Below are positions 52,615 through 62,098 of a stretch of DNA of 64,000 nucleotides, one piece after another (the first letter of the stretch is position 1; the number at the start of each line of letters is the position of its first letter). Under the pieces are notes generated by a model. It worked only from the letters and a program-made list of their open reading frames with translations, ran no database searches and was not told the DNA's origin. The translations under genes were made by a program, and so were the position numbers. Source of the stretch: Spongiibacter pelagi (GTDB lineage: Bacteria; Pseudomonadota; Gammaproteobacteria; Pseudomonadales; Spongiibacteraceae); contig NZ_JACXLD010000006.1 in the NCBI RefSeq assembly GCF_014705705.1, positions 62,001-126,000 of the forward strand, read 5' to 3'.

Positions 52615-53838
52615 ATGGATCTGACTACTTCGCCCAAGGGCCAGGAAATTCTCGCCAAACTGCAGGTGTTTTTTGACGAGCATATTTACCCCAATGAGCA
52701 AGCCTATGCGGAACAACTGCATCACGCAGAAAACCGTTTTGCGGTGATGCCGTTGATGGATGAGTTGAAAGACAAGGCCAAGGCCGCCGGTCTGTGGAAT
52801 CTGTTTGTGCAGGAAGACCACGCCGAGTATTGCGAGCACGGTGGTCTGAGCTTTTTGGATTACGCGCCAATCTGTGAACTGATGGGTCGAGTATTGTGGT
52901 CGCCCGAGGTGTTTAACTGTAACGCGCCAGACACCGGCAATATGGAAGTGTTTATGAACTTCGGCACCAAGGAGCAAAAAGAAAAATGGCTGAAGCCCTT
53001 GCTCAATGGTGAGATTCGCTCGTCTTATGCGATGACTGAGCCACAGGTTGCCAGCTCCGATGCCACCAATGTGCAATTGAGTATTGTGCAGGAAGGCGAT
53101 GAGTGGGTGCTGAATGGTCGCAAGTGGTTTATCACTGGCGCGATGAATGAGCGCACTAAAATTTTCATCGTTATGGGTAAGTCTGACCCCAATAACGAAA
53201 GCCGCCACCTACAACAGACTCAGGTTTTGGTGCCGAAAGATACCGCCGGTCTGAAAATTATTCGCCCGCTGACCACGATGGGTTATGACGATGCGCCTAT
53301 CGGCCACGCAGAATTGGTATTTGAAAACGTGCGGGTTCCGGTAGAAAACGTATTAGCTGGCCCCGGCCGTGGTTTTGAAATTGCTCAAAGCCGTTTGGCT
53401 CCCGGACGTATGCACCACTGTATGCGCCTGATCGGTATTGCCCAGCGCTCATTGGAGCTGGCATGTCAGCGCGTTGAAAACCGCAGCACTTTTGGTCGTA
53501 AGCTGAGCAAACACCAATCTATTCGCGAAGAAATTTCGCGCTGCTTCTCTGAAATTGAAATGGCCCGTTTGCTGGTGCTGAAAACGTGTAAAACCATCGA
53601 CGAAAAAGGCCCGATGGCCAGCACCGATATGATTGCTGCCACCAAAACTACGGTGCCGCTGATGGTACAAACTATTATCGACCGCTGTATGCAAATGCAC
53701 GGTGCAGGCGGTTTGACGGAAGATTACTGCATGGCCGAAGGCTTTAACTATGCGCGTTGGTGCCGTCAGGCCGATGGCCCAGATCAGGTGCACCAAATGG
53801 CACTGGGCAAGCAGATCATCACGCGTTACGCCGGTTAA
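52615..53838 (+). CDS. Acyl-CoA dehydrogenase, ACAD10/11-like
   Basis: A 407-residue acyl-CoA dehydrogenase-fold FAD protein. YAMTEPQVASSDATNVQLSI and KWFITGAMNERTKIFIVMG are the FAD-contacting segments; the C-terminus has MQMHGAGGLTEDYCMAEGFNYARW and lacks the usual YEGTSEIQ, as in ACAD10/11. These relatives work with an APH-type kinase on 4-hydroxyacyl-CoA, removing the phosphate to give an enoyl-CoA. The kinase gene is 9 bases downstream. The reaction is inferred from the family and this pairing. Confidence 0.9.
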   Translation: MDLTTSPKGQEILAKLQVFFDEHIYPNEQAYAEQLHHAENRFAVMPLMDELKDKAKAAGLWNLFVQEDHAEYCEHGGLSFLDYAPICELMGRVLWSPEVFNCNAPDTGNMEVFMNFGTKEQKEKWLKPLLNGEIRSSYAMTEPQVASSDATNVQLSIVQEGDEWVLNGRKWFITGAMNERTKIFIVMGKSDPNNESRHLQQTQVLVPKDTAGLKIIRPLTTMGYDDAPIGHAELVFENVRVPVENVLAGPGRGFEIAQSRLAPGRMHHCMRLIGIAQRSLELACQRVENRSTFGRKLSKHQSIREEISRCFSEIEMARLLVLKTCKTIDEKGPMASTDMIAATKTTVPLMVQTIIDRCMQMHGAGGLTEDYCMAEGFNYARWCRQADGPDQVHQMALGKQIITRYAG

Positions 53839-53847
53839 GGGGGAGTC

Positions 53848-54873
53848 ATGTCTGCATTTGAACTGGATACAGAAAGCCTCAACCGCTATCTGGAAGCCAA
53901 TGTTGCCGGGTTTGAAGGCCCGCTAACGGCGGAGAAATTTGCCGGTGGCCAATCTAACCCGACGTATTTGATTGATGCCAAAAGTGGTCGCTATGTGCTG
54001 CGCCGCAAGCCACCGGGAAAACTGCTGGCCTCGGCACACGCGGTAGATCGCGAATACCGGGTGATGAACGCGCTGGCCTCAACGCCAGTGCCGGTGCCCA
54101 CCATGCGTATTCTCTGCGAAGACGAAAGCGTGATTGGCTCGATGTTTTATCTGATGGATTTTGTCGAAGGTGAAATCCATTGGAATGCGGCACTGCCTGA
54201 CCACACAAAAGAGCAGCGCACCGCTATGTACAACAGCATGAATAAAGTGCTGGCGGATTTGCACAATGTGGATGTAGAGGCGGTGGGCCTAGCTGATTAC
54301 GGCAAGCCCGGTAATTATTTTGAGCGCCAAGTCGGTCGCTGGACCAAACAATACCGCGCCAGTGAAACCGAAACCATTGCCGAAATGGAAACCATGATGA
54401 GCTGGCTGAGTGAAAACCTGCCGGCGGATGATGGTCAGGTATGCCTCGCCCACGGCGATTTCCGTCTCGACAATATGATGTTCGAGAAGGGCGGCAGCAA
54501 TGTAGTTGCCCTGCTGGATTGGGAATTGTCGACCTTGGGCCACCCCTATGCGGATCTGGCTTACCAGTGCATGCAGTGGCGTTTGCCCGGCGATGCGGCG
54601 ATTCCCGGTTTGGGTGGCATCGATCGCAGCGCATTGGGGATTCCCACCGAGCAGGAATATGTGCAGGCTTATTGTGAGCGTCGCGGTATTGCCAAGATTG
54701 AAAACTGGGAGTTCTATCTGGTGTTTTCTTTCTTCCGCTTGGCGGCGATTCTGCAGGGCGTACTTAAGCGTTCTATCGACGGTAATGCCTCTAGCCAAAA
54801 AGCGCAGGATTACGGTGCTATGGTGAAACCATTGGCGGAGCTAGGCGTAGCCACAATCGAGCAGGGCGCATAA
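53848..54873 (+). CDS. APH-family kinase, predicted 4-hydroxyacyl-CoA phosphorylating
   Basis: A 341-residue aminoglycoside-phosphotransferase-fold kinase. The N-lobe has GGQSNPTYLID and YVLRRKPPGKLLASAHAVDREYRV; the catalytic loop is CLAHGDFRLDNMMFE (HGDFRxDN) and the metal Asp is in LLDWELSTLGHPYADLAY. This is the ACAD10/11-associated type, not an antibiotic-resistance enzyme. Pseudomonas putida LvaA and mammalian ACAD10/11 kinase domains act on 4-hydroxyacyl-CoA. GGGGGAG is the ribosome binding site. A terminator hairpin follows. Confidence 0.9.
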   Translation: MSAFELDTESLNRYLEANVAGFEGPLTAEKFAGGQSNPTYLIDAKSGRYVLRRKPPGKLLASAHAVDREYRVMNALASTPVPVPTMRILCEDESVIGSMFYLMDFVEGEIHWNAALPDHTKEQRTAMYNSMNKVLADLHNVDVEAVGLADYGKPGNYFERQVGRWTKQYRASETETIAEMETMMSWLSENLPADDGQVCLAHGDFRLDNMMFEKGGSNVVALLDWELSTLGHPYADLAYQCMQWRLPGDAAIPGLGGIDRSALGIPTEQEYVQAYCERRGIAKIENWEFYLVFSFFRLAAILQGVLKRSIDGNASSQKAQDYGAMVKPLAELGVATIEQGA

Positions 54874-54883
54874 GATATTGGCG

Positions 54884-54912
54884 CCGAGTATGGGGCTAAA
54901 TCCCATGCTCGG
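54884..54912 (+). terminator. Terminator-like hairpin after the kinase gene
   Basis: CCGAGTATGGG paired with CCCATGCTCGG (11 pairs, one G-U wobble) around a 7-base loop, 11 bases after the stop. The following TTGTAACATT is only weakly T-rich. Confidence 0.6.
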
Positions 54913-55097
54913 TTGTAACATTATGTCAATTTTTTGTGAGCGGCGATCATTGTTGTGGGCTGTAAAACTGACTGAGAATAGCCGCCGCATTCCTTAATGT
55001 GCCGTTTTTCTTAGATTTTCAGGGTGCTACTTGATACTGAGATCAGCGGTAAAAATTAATCAAGGTGGTGTCAGCCACCAAAATCGAGGAGATAAGC

Positions 55098-55868
55098 ATG
55101 GATATTAATGGAAAAGTTGCCATCGTTACTGGTGGTGCGTCAGGTCTGGGTGAAGCAACTGTACGTGCCTATGTTGCCAAAGGCGGCAAAGTTGCCATCT
55201 TCGACATGAACGAAGAGCGTGCTAACAACATCATCAACGAACTGGGTGCTGACAAAGTTGCGTTCTACAACGTAAACGTTGCTGACGAAGAGTCTGTACA
55301 AAACGCCGTAAACGACGTTGTTGCTAAATTCGGCGCGATTCACATTTGTAACAACTATGCCGGTATCGGCAACGCCATGAAAACTTACAGCAAAAAAGGC
55401 GCGTTCCCACTGGATGCCTACAAAACTGTAATCAACGTTAACCTGATCGGTACCTTCAACGTTGCGCGTTTGGTTGCTGAAAAAATGGCTCAAAACGATC
55501 CATACGAAGGCAATGCTCGCGGCGTAATCATCAACACCGCTTCTGTTGCGGCTTACGAAGGCCAAATCGGTCAGGTAGCTTACTCTGCCTCTAAAGGTGG
55601 TGTTGTTGGTATGACTCTGCCAATGGCTCGTGACCTGGCTGACTACGGTATTCGTGTAAACACTATCGTTCCTGGTCTGATTCACACTCCACTGTTTGAA
55701 TCTCTGCCAGAAGCAGCTTACAAATCTCTGGAAGCCAGCGTGGTTAACCCACAGCGTCTGGGTCGCCCAGAAGAAATCGCTCACCTGTCTGTAATGATGG
55801 CTGAGAACGAGTACATGAATGGCGAATGTATCCGTTTGGATGGCGCCATCCGTATGCAGCCTCGCTAA
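55098..55868 (+). CDS. Short-chain dehydrogenase, 3-hydroxyacyl-CoA dehydrogenase type II (HSD10-like)
   Basis: The start is set at MDINGKVAIVTGG (base 55098), with GAGGAG just upstream; an earlier frame adds 11 residues. The 256-residue NAD-dependent SDR has TGGASGLG, an unusual ICNNYAGIG in place of NNAG, the catalytic Ser-Tyr-Lys (NTASVAAYEGQ, AYSASKGG) and PGLIHTPLFESLP. The sequence is HSD17B10-like and would oxidise 3-hydroxyacyl-CoA. Codon use is strongly biased to major codons (CGT, CTG, GAA, AAC), unlike the neighbours, suggesting high expression. A strong terminator follows. Confidence 0.9.
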   Translation: MDINGKVAIVTGGASGLGEATVRAYVAKGGKVAIFDMNEERANNIINELGADKVAFYNVNVADEESVQNAVNDVVAKFGAIHICNNYAGIGNAMKTYSKKGAFPLDAYKTVINVNLIGTFNVARLVAEKMAQNDPYEGNARGVIINTASVAAYEGQIGQVAYSASKGGVVGMTLPMARDLADYGIRVNTIVPGLIHTPLFESLPEAAYKSLEASVVNPQRLGRPEEIAHLSVMMAENEYMNGECIRLDGAIRMQPR

Positions 55869-55880
55869 GACTGCTAATTT

Positions 55881-55909
55881 AAAAGCCCCCGCTTAGGGGG
55901 CTTTTTTTT
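55881..55909 (+). terminator. Strong rho-independent terminator
   Basis: AAAAGCCCCC, a five-base loop, GGGGGCTTTT and a total run of eight T residues, 12 bases after the SDR stop. It separates the SDR from the hydratase-thiolase pair. Confidence 0.95.
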
Positions 55910-55951
55910 CTTTAAAGAAAGGTTTGGAATTCATAAGAAGGAGAACATGCC

Positions 55952-56716
55952 ATGTCTGAAGCAGTGTTAACTGAAGTTGAAAACGGGATTATGGTGGTGA
56001 CCATCAATCGTCCCGAAGCGAAAAATGCCGTTAACTTGGCAGTGGCCAAAGGCATTGCCGCGGCAATGGACGAGCTGGACAGCAATCCAGAAATCCGCGT
56101 TGCTATTCTGACCGGTGCGGATAACAGCTTCTGTGCAGGTATGGACTTGAAAGCATTTGTCACCGGTGAAATGCCAATCATCCCCGGCAAAGGGTTTGCT
56201 GGTCTGTGTGAAGCCTCTCCCAAGAAGCCACTGATCGGTGCCGTAGAAGGTTACGCGCTGGCGGGTGGTTGTGAGTTGGCGCTGAGCTGTGACCTGCTGG
56301 TTGTGGCCGACAACAGCAAATTTGGTATTCCAGAAGCCAAGCGTGGTCTGGCTGCCGCTGCCGGGGGTTTGATGAAACTGCCGCGTATGATTCCAAGCCG
56401 TATCGCTATGGAGCTGGCGCTGACCGGCGATTTTATTGATTCTGCCCGCGCCTACGATCTGGGTCTGGTAAATCAGGTTGTTCCAGCAGGAACCACACTG
56501 GAAGCGGCAAAAGCATTGGCAGCCAAAATCGTGGCCAATGCGCCAATGTCGATTGAAGCCTCCAAGCGCGTGATTATGGAACAAGTCGATTGGTCAACCG
56601 AGGAAATGTTTGCCAAACAGCAAGCGATTGTTGATCCGATTTTTGTTAGCCACGATGCCACTGAAGGTGCCAAAGCGTTTGCAGAAAAGCGCGCCCCGAA
56701 TTGGTTGGGTAAGTAA
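55952..56716 (+). CDS. Enoyl-CoA hydratase
   Basis: A 254-residue crotonase-fold hydratase. Oxyanion loops are SFCAGMDLKAFV and VEGYALAGGCELALSCDLLV; the segment FGIPEAKRGLAAAAGGLMKLPRMI has Glu at one hydratase catalytic position and Ala at the other. ARAYDLGLVNQVVPAG and KQQAIVDPIFVSHDATEGAKAFAEKRAPNW are family features. AAGGAG lies 8 bases upstream. The thiolase gene follows by about 20 bases, so the two form an operon for beta-oxidation-like degradation. Substrate unknown. Confidence 0.92.
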   Translation: MSEAVLTEVENGIMVVTINRPEAKNAVNLAVAKGIAAAMDELDSNPEIRVAILTGADNSFCAGMDLKAFVTGEMPIIPGKGFAGLCEASPKKPLIGAVEGYALAGGCELALSCDLLVVADNSKFGIPEAKRGLAAAAGGLMKLPRMIPSRIAMELALTGDFIDSARAYDLGLVNQVVPAGTTLEAAKALAAKIVANAPMSIEASKRVIMEQVDWSTEEMFAKQQAIVDPIFVSHDATEGAKAFAEKRAPNWLGK

Positions 56717-56737
56717 GTTTAACTCGAGGATATGACG

Positions 56738-57973
56738 ATGAGAGAAGCATGGATTATTGACGCCTGCCGCACCCCACGCGGTATTGGTAAAGCAGGTAAA
56801 GGTGCACTGGCGGGTATTCACCCTTCAAATCTGGGTGCCTCGGTACTGAAAGCACTGGCTGAGCGCAACCAGCTCGACACCTCGCAAGTTGACGACATCA
56901 TCTGGGGCACCAGTTCACAGCGTGGCCAACAAGGTAACGATCTGGGCCGTATGGCGGCGTTAACTGCCGGCTACGATGTGCGCTCAAGCGCCGTGACTCT
57001 GGACCGTTTCTGCGGCTCAGGTATCACCACCGTAAACTTGGCGGCGTCTACCATTGGTGCAGGCTTTGAAGAGTGTGTGATTGCCGGTGGTACTGAAATG
57101 ATGTCCAACTACGGACACGAGGGCAATATGGGCCCCGCGTTTATGGACAACGGTAACCTGCAACTGCGCGAAATTCACCCACAGCCTCACCAAGGTGTGT
57201 GTGCCGATGCGATTGCAACATTGGAAGGCATTAGCCGTGAAGCACTGGACGAGCTGGCCGTAGTGAGCCAAGAGCGCGCTGCCAATGCAATTGCCAACGG
57301 TCACTTCGACAAGAGCTTGATCTCGGTATACCGCGAAGACGGCACATTGGCGCTGGATAAAGAAGAATTCCCACGTCCCGGCACCACTGTTGAAGCACTG
57401 TCGCAACTGAAGCCCGCCTTTGAAGGTCTGGCTAACCACCCACTTGATGAAGCCGGCACCACTTACGCCAGCCTGATCAACAAGGTGTACCCCGATCTGA
57501 AAATCAGCCACGTTCACCACGGCGGCAACTCCTCTGGTGTGGTTGACGGTGCGGTTGCCATGCTGATGGCCTCACCTGAATACGCGAAAAAGCACGGCCT
57601 GAAGCCACGCGCTAAAATCGTTGCTTTCGCAAACATGGGTGATTCTCCAACCCTGATGCTGAACGCACCTGTGCCTGCAACGCACAAAGTATTGGCTAAA
57701 GCTGGCCTGACGATCGACGATATCGACCTGTTCGAAATCAACGAAGCGTTTGCGGTTGTTGCTGAAAAGTACATCCGTGACCTGAATCTGGATCGCAACA
57801 AAGTCAACGTGAACGGCGGTGCAATGGCTCTGGGTCACCCCATTGGCTGTACCGGTGCCATGCTGATCAACACCGTTCTGGACGAACTGGAACGTCGCGA
57901 CCTGAAACGCGGTTTGGTTACCATGTGTGCGGCCGGCGGCATGGCCCCTGCGGTGATTATCGAGCGCGTTTAA
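56738..57973 (+). CDS. Thiolase (acetyl-CoA C-acetyltransferase family, FadA6-like)
   Basis: The start is placed at the second ATG (56738; GAGG 9-10 bases upstream), giving 411 residues; the first ATG at 56732 is closer than usual. The nucleophilic Cys is in LDRFCGSGITTV, the His in GGAMALGHPIGCTGAML and the second Cys in VTMCAAGGMAPA. The sequence resembles the steroid-ring or long-chain thiolase group. Codon use is also biased to major codons. It should complete the route made with the upstream hydratase and HSD10-like dehydrogenase. A terminator follows. Confidence 0.93.
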   Translation: MREAWIIDACRTPRGIGKAGKGALAGIHPSNLGASVLKALAERNQLDTSQVDDIIWGTSSQRGQQGNDLGRMAALTAGYDVRSSAVTLDRFCGSGITTVNLAASTIGAGFEECVIAGGTEMMSNYGHEGNMGPAFMDNGNLQLREIHPQPHQGVCADAIATLEGISREALDELAVVSQERAANAIANGHFDKSLISVYREDGTLALDKEEFPRPGTTVEALSQLKPAFEGLANHPLDEAGTTYASLINKVYPDLKISHVHHGGNSSGVVDGAVAMLMASPEYAKKHGLKPRAKIVAFANMGDSPTLMLNAPVPATHKVLAKAGLTIDDIDLFEINEAFAVVAEKYIRDLNLDRNKVNVNGGAMALGHPIGCTGAMLINTVLDELERRDLKRGLVTMCAAGGMAPAVIIERV

Positions 57974-58035
57974 GTTCGTTGTGCTGCCGGGAGTGCTTGA
58001 GCTTAGGCTTCCGGGAGTTACAAAGCTTTGGAAGT

Positions 58036-58067
58036 AAAAAGGCGGCTACATTAGCCGCCTTTTTTTG
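58036..58067. terminator. Bidirectional terminator between thiolase and folE
   Basis: AAAAAGGCGGCT paired with AGCCGCCTTTTTTT around a 5-base loop: a perfect stem with T-runs on both strands, serving the thiolase gene on the plus strand and folE on the minus strand. Confidence 0.95.
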
Positions 58068-58084
58068 TGCCCGTTTTTATGGGT

Positions 58085-58663
58085 TTACTTGCCTACCAGT
58101 GCCAGAAATTCTTTACGAGTCGCGTGGTTGTCTTTAAAGACACCAAGCATGGCGCTGGTGCGCATTACCGAATTCTGTTTTTCCACGCCGCGCATCATCA
58201 TGCACATATGCTTGGCTTCGATAATCACACCGACACCTTCAGCGCCAGTGACTTCCATCATGGTGTTGGCGATCTGGGTGGTCAGGCCTTCTTGAATCTG
58301 TAAGCGGCGGGCGTAGAGGTCAACAATACGCGCGACCTTAGACAGGCCCAGTACTTTGCCATTGGGAATATAGGCGACATGGGCGCGGCCGATAAACGGC
58401 AACAGGTGGTGTTCGCACATGGAGTACAGTTCAATATCTGAAACCACCACCATTTCGTTGCAGTCAGATTCAAACAACGCGCCGTTAACCACGTCGTCTA
58501 CTTTGCGCTGGTAGCCAGAGGTTAAAAATTGAAACGCCTTGGCGGCACGCTTGGGGGTGTCTTGGAGGCCATCGCGGGTCAGGTCTTCACCGATCGCTGA
58601 AATGATCTCTGCGTAAGATTTTTCCACTGTATTATCCATTATCAAATTTTCGCCGCCCATCAT
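58085..58663 (-). CDS. folE: GTP cyclohydrolase I
   Basis: Converts GTP to 7,8-dihydroneopterin triphosphate, first step of folate synthesis. Zinc and active-site residues appear in [44 protein letters not shown] and [17 protein letters not shown]. The first ATG (192 residues) is kept; a second, MDNTVEKSY at base 58639, would give 184 residues, closer to related proteins, and neither has a strong ribosome binding site. Divergent from prmB, 84 bases away. Confidence 0.96.
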   Translation of the reverse strand: MMGGENLIMDNTVEKSYAEIISAIGEDLTRDGLQDTPKRAAKAFQFLTSGYQRKVDDVVNGALFESDCNEMVVVSDIELYSMCEHHLLPFIGRAHVAYIPNGKVLGLSKVARIVDLYARRLQIQEGLTTQIANTMMEVTGAEGVGVIIEAKHMCMMMRGVEKQNSVMRTSAMLGVFKDNHATRKEFLALVGK

Positions 58664-58747
58664 AACAAATGGTTTTCGCGGGAAGAAAGCGAAACCCGTG
58701 TAGAATACGTTGCCCGGAACAGTGGCAGATCACCCAAGGACAAAAAA

Positions 58748-59680
58748 ATGACCGTCTCCCCAGAACAGCGACTGCAGAAATGTGCTGATGAGCTGCATAC
58801 CGTTAGGGATTTTATTCGCTTTGGTTTGAGCGAGTTTGCTCGCGCCGGTTTGTTTTTTGGTCACGGCACGGACAATGGTTACGACGAGGCCATGGTACTG
58901 GTGTTTCATGCCCTGAATTTGCCCATGGACTTGCAAGAGCAGGTGTTGGATTGCCGTTTGGTCAGCGAAGAAAAACAGCAGGTTTTGGCTCTGTTTGATC
59001 GCCGGGTAGCTGAGCGTTTGCCCGCCGCCTACCTCACGCGAGAGGCGTGGTTTTGTGGTTTGTCTTTCTATGTGGATGAGCGGGTTTTGGTGCCGCGCTC
59101 GCCCATTGCCGAGTTGATTGAACAGCATTTTTCGCCCTGGCTGCTTGGGGTAGAGCCGACTCGGATTCTGGATTTGTGCACTGGCAGCGGCTGTATTGGT
59201 ATTGCCAGTGCTTACGCGTTTGAAAATGCCGAAGTGGATTTGGCTGATATTTCCAGCGATGCGCTGGATGTGGCGCAAATCAATATTGCCCGCCATGAAT
59301 TGGGGCATCGGGTTCAGGCTCGTCAGTCCGATGTGTTTGATGGGCTGGGTGATACCCGCTATGACCTGATTGTGAGTAATCCGCCTTATGTGGATGCGGA
59401 AGATCTGGCGGATATGCCTGATGAATACCACCGGGAGCCGGTCTTGGGTTTGGCCGCTGGCGGCGATGGCTTGGATATCGCCCGCCGTATTTTGCGTGAG
59501 GCCGCCGGGCATTTGAATCCCGGTGGCTTGCTGGTGGTTGAAGTCGGCAATAGCTGTATTGCCTTGGATGAGGCTTTCCCGAATGTGCCTTTTACATGGT
59601 TGGAGTTTGAGCGGGGCGGCCACGGCGTGTTTACCTTGAGCCGGGAGCAGTTGGAGCAATATCAGGCGGAGTTTGCCTAA
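58748..59680 (+). CDS. prmB: 50S ribosomal protein uL3 glutamine N5-methyltransferase PrmB
   Basis: A 310-residue SAM-dependent enzyme that methylates a Gln of ribosomal protein L3. Motif I is [19 protein letters not shown]; the catalytic NPPY sits in [25 protein letters not shown], followed by [17 protein letters not shown]. The N-terminal helical domain (about 1-105) is of PrmB length. The [10 protein letters not shown] segment separates it from PrmC. AAGGA lies 7 bases upstream. aroC follows 75 bases downstream, an order common in gammaproteobacteria. Confidence 0.95.
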   Translation: MTVSPEQRLQKCADELHTVRDFIRFGLSEFARAGLFFGHGTDNGYDEAMVLVFHALNLPMDLQEQVLDCRLVSEEKQQVLALFDRRVAERLPAAYLTREAWFCGLSFYVDERVLVPRSPIAELIEQHFSPWLLGVEPTRILDLCTGSGCIGIASAYAFENAEVDLADISSDALDVAQINIARHELGHRVQARQSDVFDGLGDTRYDLIVSNPPYVDAEDLADMPDEYHREPVLGLAAGGDGLDIARRILREAAGHLNPGGLLVVEVGNSCIALDEAFPNVPFTWLEFERGGHGVFTLSREQLEQYQAEFA

Positions 59681-59755
59681 GTCGTTCACGCTAGAATAAG
59701 CGGTTAGGCGCGGTTTTGCGTATAATCCGCGTTCAGATTTTTGCAGGTTGAGATT

Positions 59756-60853
59756 ATGTCGGGAAATTCCATCGGAAAATTATTCACTGTGACCACCTTT
59801 GGGGAGAGTCACGGCTTGGCATTGGGGGCCATTATTGATGGCTGTCCTCCGGGCTTGGAATTGACTGAGGCGGATTTACAGATCGATCTCGATCGCCGCA
59901 AGCCCGGTACTTCGCGCTATACCACGCAGCGCCGTGAAGATGATGTGGTGAAGATTTTATCTGGTGTATTTGAGGGTAAAACCACCGGCACTTCTATTGG
60001 CTTGCTGATTGAAAACACCGATCAGCGCTCCAAAGACTACAGCAAAATCATGGATCGCTTTCGCCCCATGCATGCCGATTACAGCTACGAGCAAAAATAC
60101 GGCATTCGCGATTATCGCGGTGGTGGCCGTTCTTCTGCGCGTGAAACCGCCATGCGTGTTGCCGCTGGCGCGGTAGCAAAGAAATATTTGGCGGAGTACT
60201 GCGGCGTGCAGGTGCGCGGTTATCTTTCCCAGCTGGGCCCAATCAAAGTAGAAAAAGTGGATTGGGATATTGTGGAAACCAATCCGTTCTTCTGTCCCGA
60301 TGAATCCAAAATTCCCGAGATGGAAGATTTTATGCAAGCTCTGCGTAAATCGGGAGATTCCATCGGTGCGCGCTTAACGGTGGTCGCTTCAGGTATGCCG
60401 GTAGGCTTGGGCGAGCCGGTTTTTGATCGTTTGGACGCAGATGTAGCCCATGCATTAATGGGCATAAATGCCGTTAAAGGTGTGGAAATTGGTGCCGGCT
60501 TTGACTGCGTTACTGCCAAAGGCAGTGAGCATCGCGATGAGCTGACTCCGGACGGTTTTACCTCCAATAACGCCGGTGGTGTCTTGGGCGGTATTTCTTC
60601 TGGGCAGGATTTGGTGGCAAGCATTGCCCTTAAACCTACCTCCAGTATTTTGGTGCCGGGCAATACCATTAACAAAGATGGCGAAGCGGTCGAGGTGATT
60701 ACTACCGGTCGTCACGACCCCTGTGTGGGTATTCGTGCGGTGCCGATTGCTGAGGCTATGGTGGCCATTGTGTTGATGGATCATCTGCTGCGTGACCGTG
60801 GGCAAAATGCGGGTGTGCATAGTGCAACGCCAATAATTCCGGCGTCATCTTGA
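59756..60853 (+). CDS. aroC: Chorismate synthase
   Basis: Forms chorismate from 5-enolpyruvylshikimate-3-phosphate with reduced FMN. The start is set at [20 protein letters not shown] (base 59756, AGGTTGAG upstream), giving 365 residues. Signatures are [56 protein letters not shown] and GGISSGQDL with [23 protein letters not shown] at 59721-59726 may be its -10 box. The MFS gene starts 16 bases after. Confidence 0.97.
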   Translation: MSGNSIGKLFTVTTFGESHGLALGAIIDGCPPGLELTEADLQIDLDRRKPGTSRYTTQRREDDVVKILSGVFEGKTTGTSIGLLIENTDQRSKDYSKIMDRFRPMHADYSYEQKYGIRDYRGGGRSSARETAMRVAAGAVAKKYLAEYCGVQVRGYLSQLGPIKVEKVDWDIVETNPFFCPDESKIPEMEDFMQALRKSGDSIGARLTVVASGMPVGLGEPVFDRLDADVAHALMGINAVKGVEIGAGFDCVTAKGSEHRDELTPDGFTSNNAGGVLGGISSGQDLVASIALKPTSSILVPGNTINKDGEAVEVITTGRHDPCVGIRAVPIAEAMVAIVLMDHLLRDRGQNAGVHSATPIIPASS

Positions 60854-60869
60854 TTTATCGGGAGTAGCA

Positions 60870-62039
60870 ATGGCGGCGGCATTGCCGTATTGGCGGCTCT
60901 CGGGTTTTTATTTCTTCTACTTCGCCCTGTTAGGCACTTGGCTGCCTTACTGGGCCTTGTACCTTAAATCCCTCGGTTTTAGCTCAATTCAAATTGGCTT
61001 TCTGTCGGCCTTGGTCATGGTGACCAAGGTCGTTGCGCCCAATATCTGGGGTTGGCTGGCGGACAGTTATCACTGTCGAACCCGAGTGATTCGCCTAGGC
61101 GCCTTATTAGCCACAGTTTGTTTTCTCGGCGTGTATTTCAGCGATGACTACTGGTGGATTTCGCTGGTGGTGGTGAGCTATAGCTTTTTTTGGAACGCGG
61201 TGCTGTCGCAGTTTGACGTGCTGACCCTAAGCCACCTTGAGGGGCGCTATGCCCGTTATTCGCTTATTCGGGTATGGGGTTCGGTCGGTTTTATTGTGGC
61301 CGTTATGGCGGTGGGCGCTTGGCTGGATTATCACCCGATCTTTGATTTATTAATCATTGTAAGCTTGTTATTAGTCGGTATTTGGCTGTGCAGTTTGCTC
61401 GTGGCCGAGCGGCCCAAAGCGACCGATATCGCTTCCCAAGCCAAGGCACCATTGTTTTCTATTCTGCGTCGGCCAGCGGTGATGGTGTTTTTTCTTAGCA
61501 GTTTTTTTCTGCAACTTTCCCACGGACCGTACTACACGTTTTTCTCCATCTTTATGGAAGACAAGGGCTACACCAAAACCATTACCGGTTTGTATTGGTC
61601 GCTGGGTGTGCTGGTTGAAGTGCTGCTGTTTTTGGTTATGCATCGGCTCCTTGCTGCATTCAGCCTGCGCAATATTTTATTGTGGAGTTTATGGCTGAGT
61701 GTATTGCGTTGGCTGATGATTGCTTATCTGGTTGATTCGCCAGTGTGTTTGTTTATTGCTCAGTGCCTGCACGCCGCCAGTTTTGGTTCCTTTCATGCGG
61801 CGGCGGTGGAAACCGTGCGGCGCTGGTTTCCCCATCATCACGGACAGGGCATGGCGCTTTACAGCGGTTTAAGTTACGGCGCGGGCGGTGCGTTGGGTGC
61901 TTACTATAGCGGCCTGCTTTGGGATGTAAGCCCCGAGTTGTGTTTTGCAATCGCGGCGGCTGCCGTAGCGGTGGCTGCATTATTATTTTGGCGTTATTTT
62001 GCCGAACCGGTCACCTTGGAAGAGATTGATGCGCAATAA
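60870..62039 (+). CDS. MFS transporter, MFS_1-like/HcaT type
   Basis: A 389-residue 12-segment transporter with the short MFS_1-like pattern: YWRLSGFYFFYFALLGTWLPYWALYLKSLGFS at the N-terminus, GWLADSYHCRTRVI between TM2 and TM3, and a C-terminal half that includes LHAASFGSFHAAAVETVRRWFP. Members include the 3-phenylpropionate carrier HcaT and nucleoside carriers, so an aromatic-acid or nucleoside substrate is possible but unproven. GGGAG is the ribosome binding site. Downstream of aroC on the same strand. Confidence 0.88.
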   Translation: MAAALPYWRLSGFYFFYFALLGTWLPYWALYLKSLGFSSIQIGFLSALVMVTKVVAPNIWGWLADSYHCRTRVIRLGALLATVCFLGVYFSDDYWWISLVVVSYSFFWNAVLSQFDVLTLSHLEGRYARYSLIRVWGSVGFIVAVMAVGAWLDYHPIFDLLIIVSLLLVGIWLCSLLVAERPKATDIASQAKAPLFSILRRPAVMVFFLSSFFLQLSHGPYYTFFSIFMEDKGYTKTITGLYWSLGVLVEVLLFLVMHRLLAAFSLRNILLWSLWLSVLRWLMIAYLVDSPVCLFIAQCLHAASFGSFHAAAVETVRRWFPHHHGQGMALYSGLSYGAGGALGAYYSGLLWDVSPELCFAIAAAAVAVAALLFWRYFAEPVTLEEIDAQ

Positions 62040-62098
62040 GCTGGCGTCGATTTTCCGTGCTGGTTAGACTGCAATTATTTCCGCAATGAGAATAATCA

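Noticed and set aside
53848-54873. Aminoglycoside-resistance enzyme
   Set aside because: The fold is shared, but the sequence and the adjacent ACAD gene fit the acyl-CoA kinase branch.
58730-59689. 319-residue open frame antisense to prmB
   Set aside because: prmB is unmistakable on the plus strand; the antisense frame has no ribosome binding site or motif.
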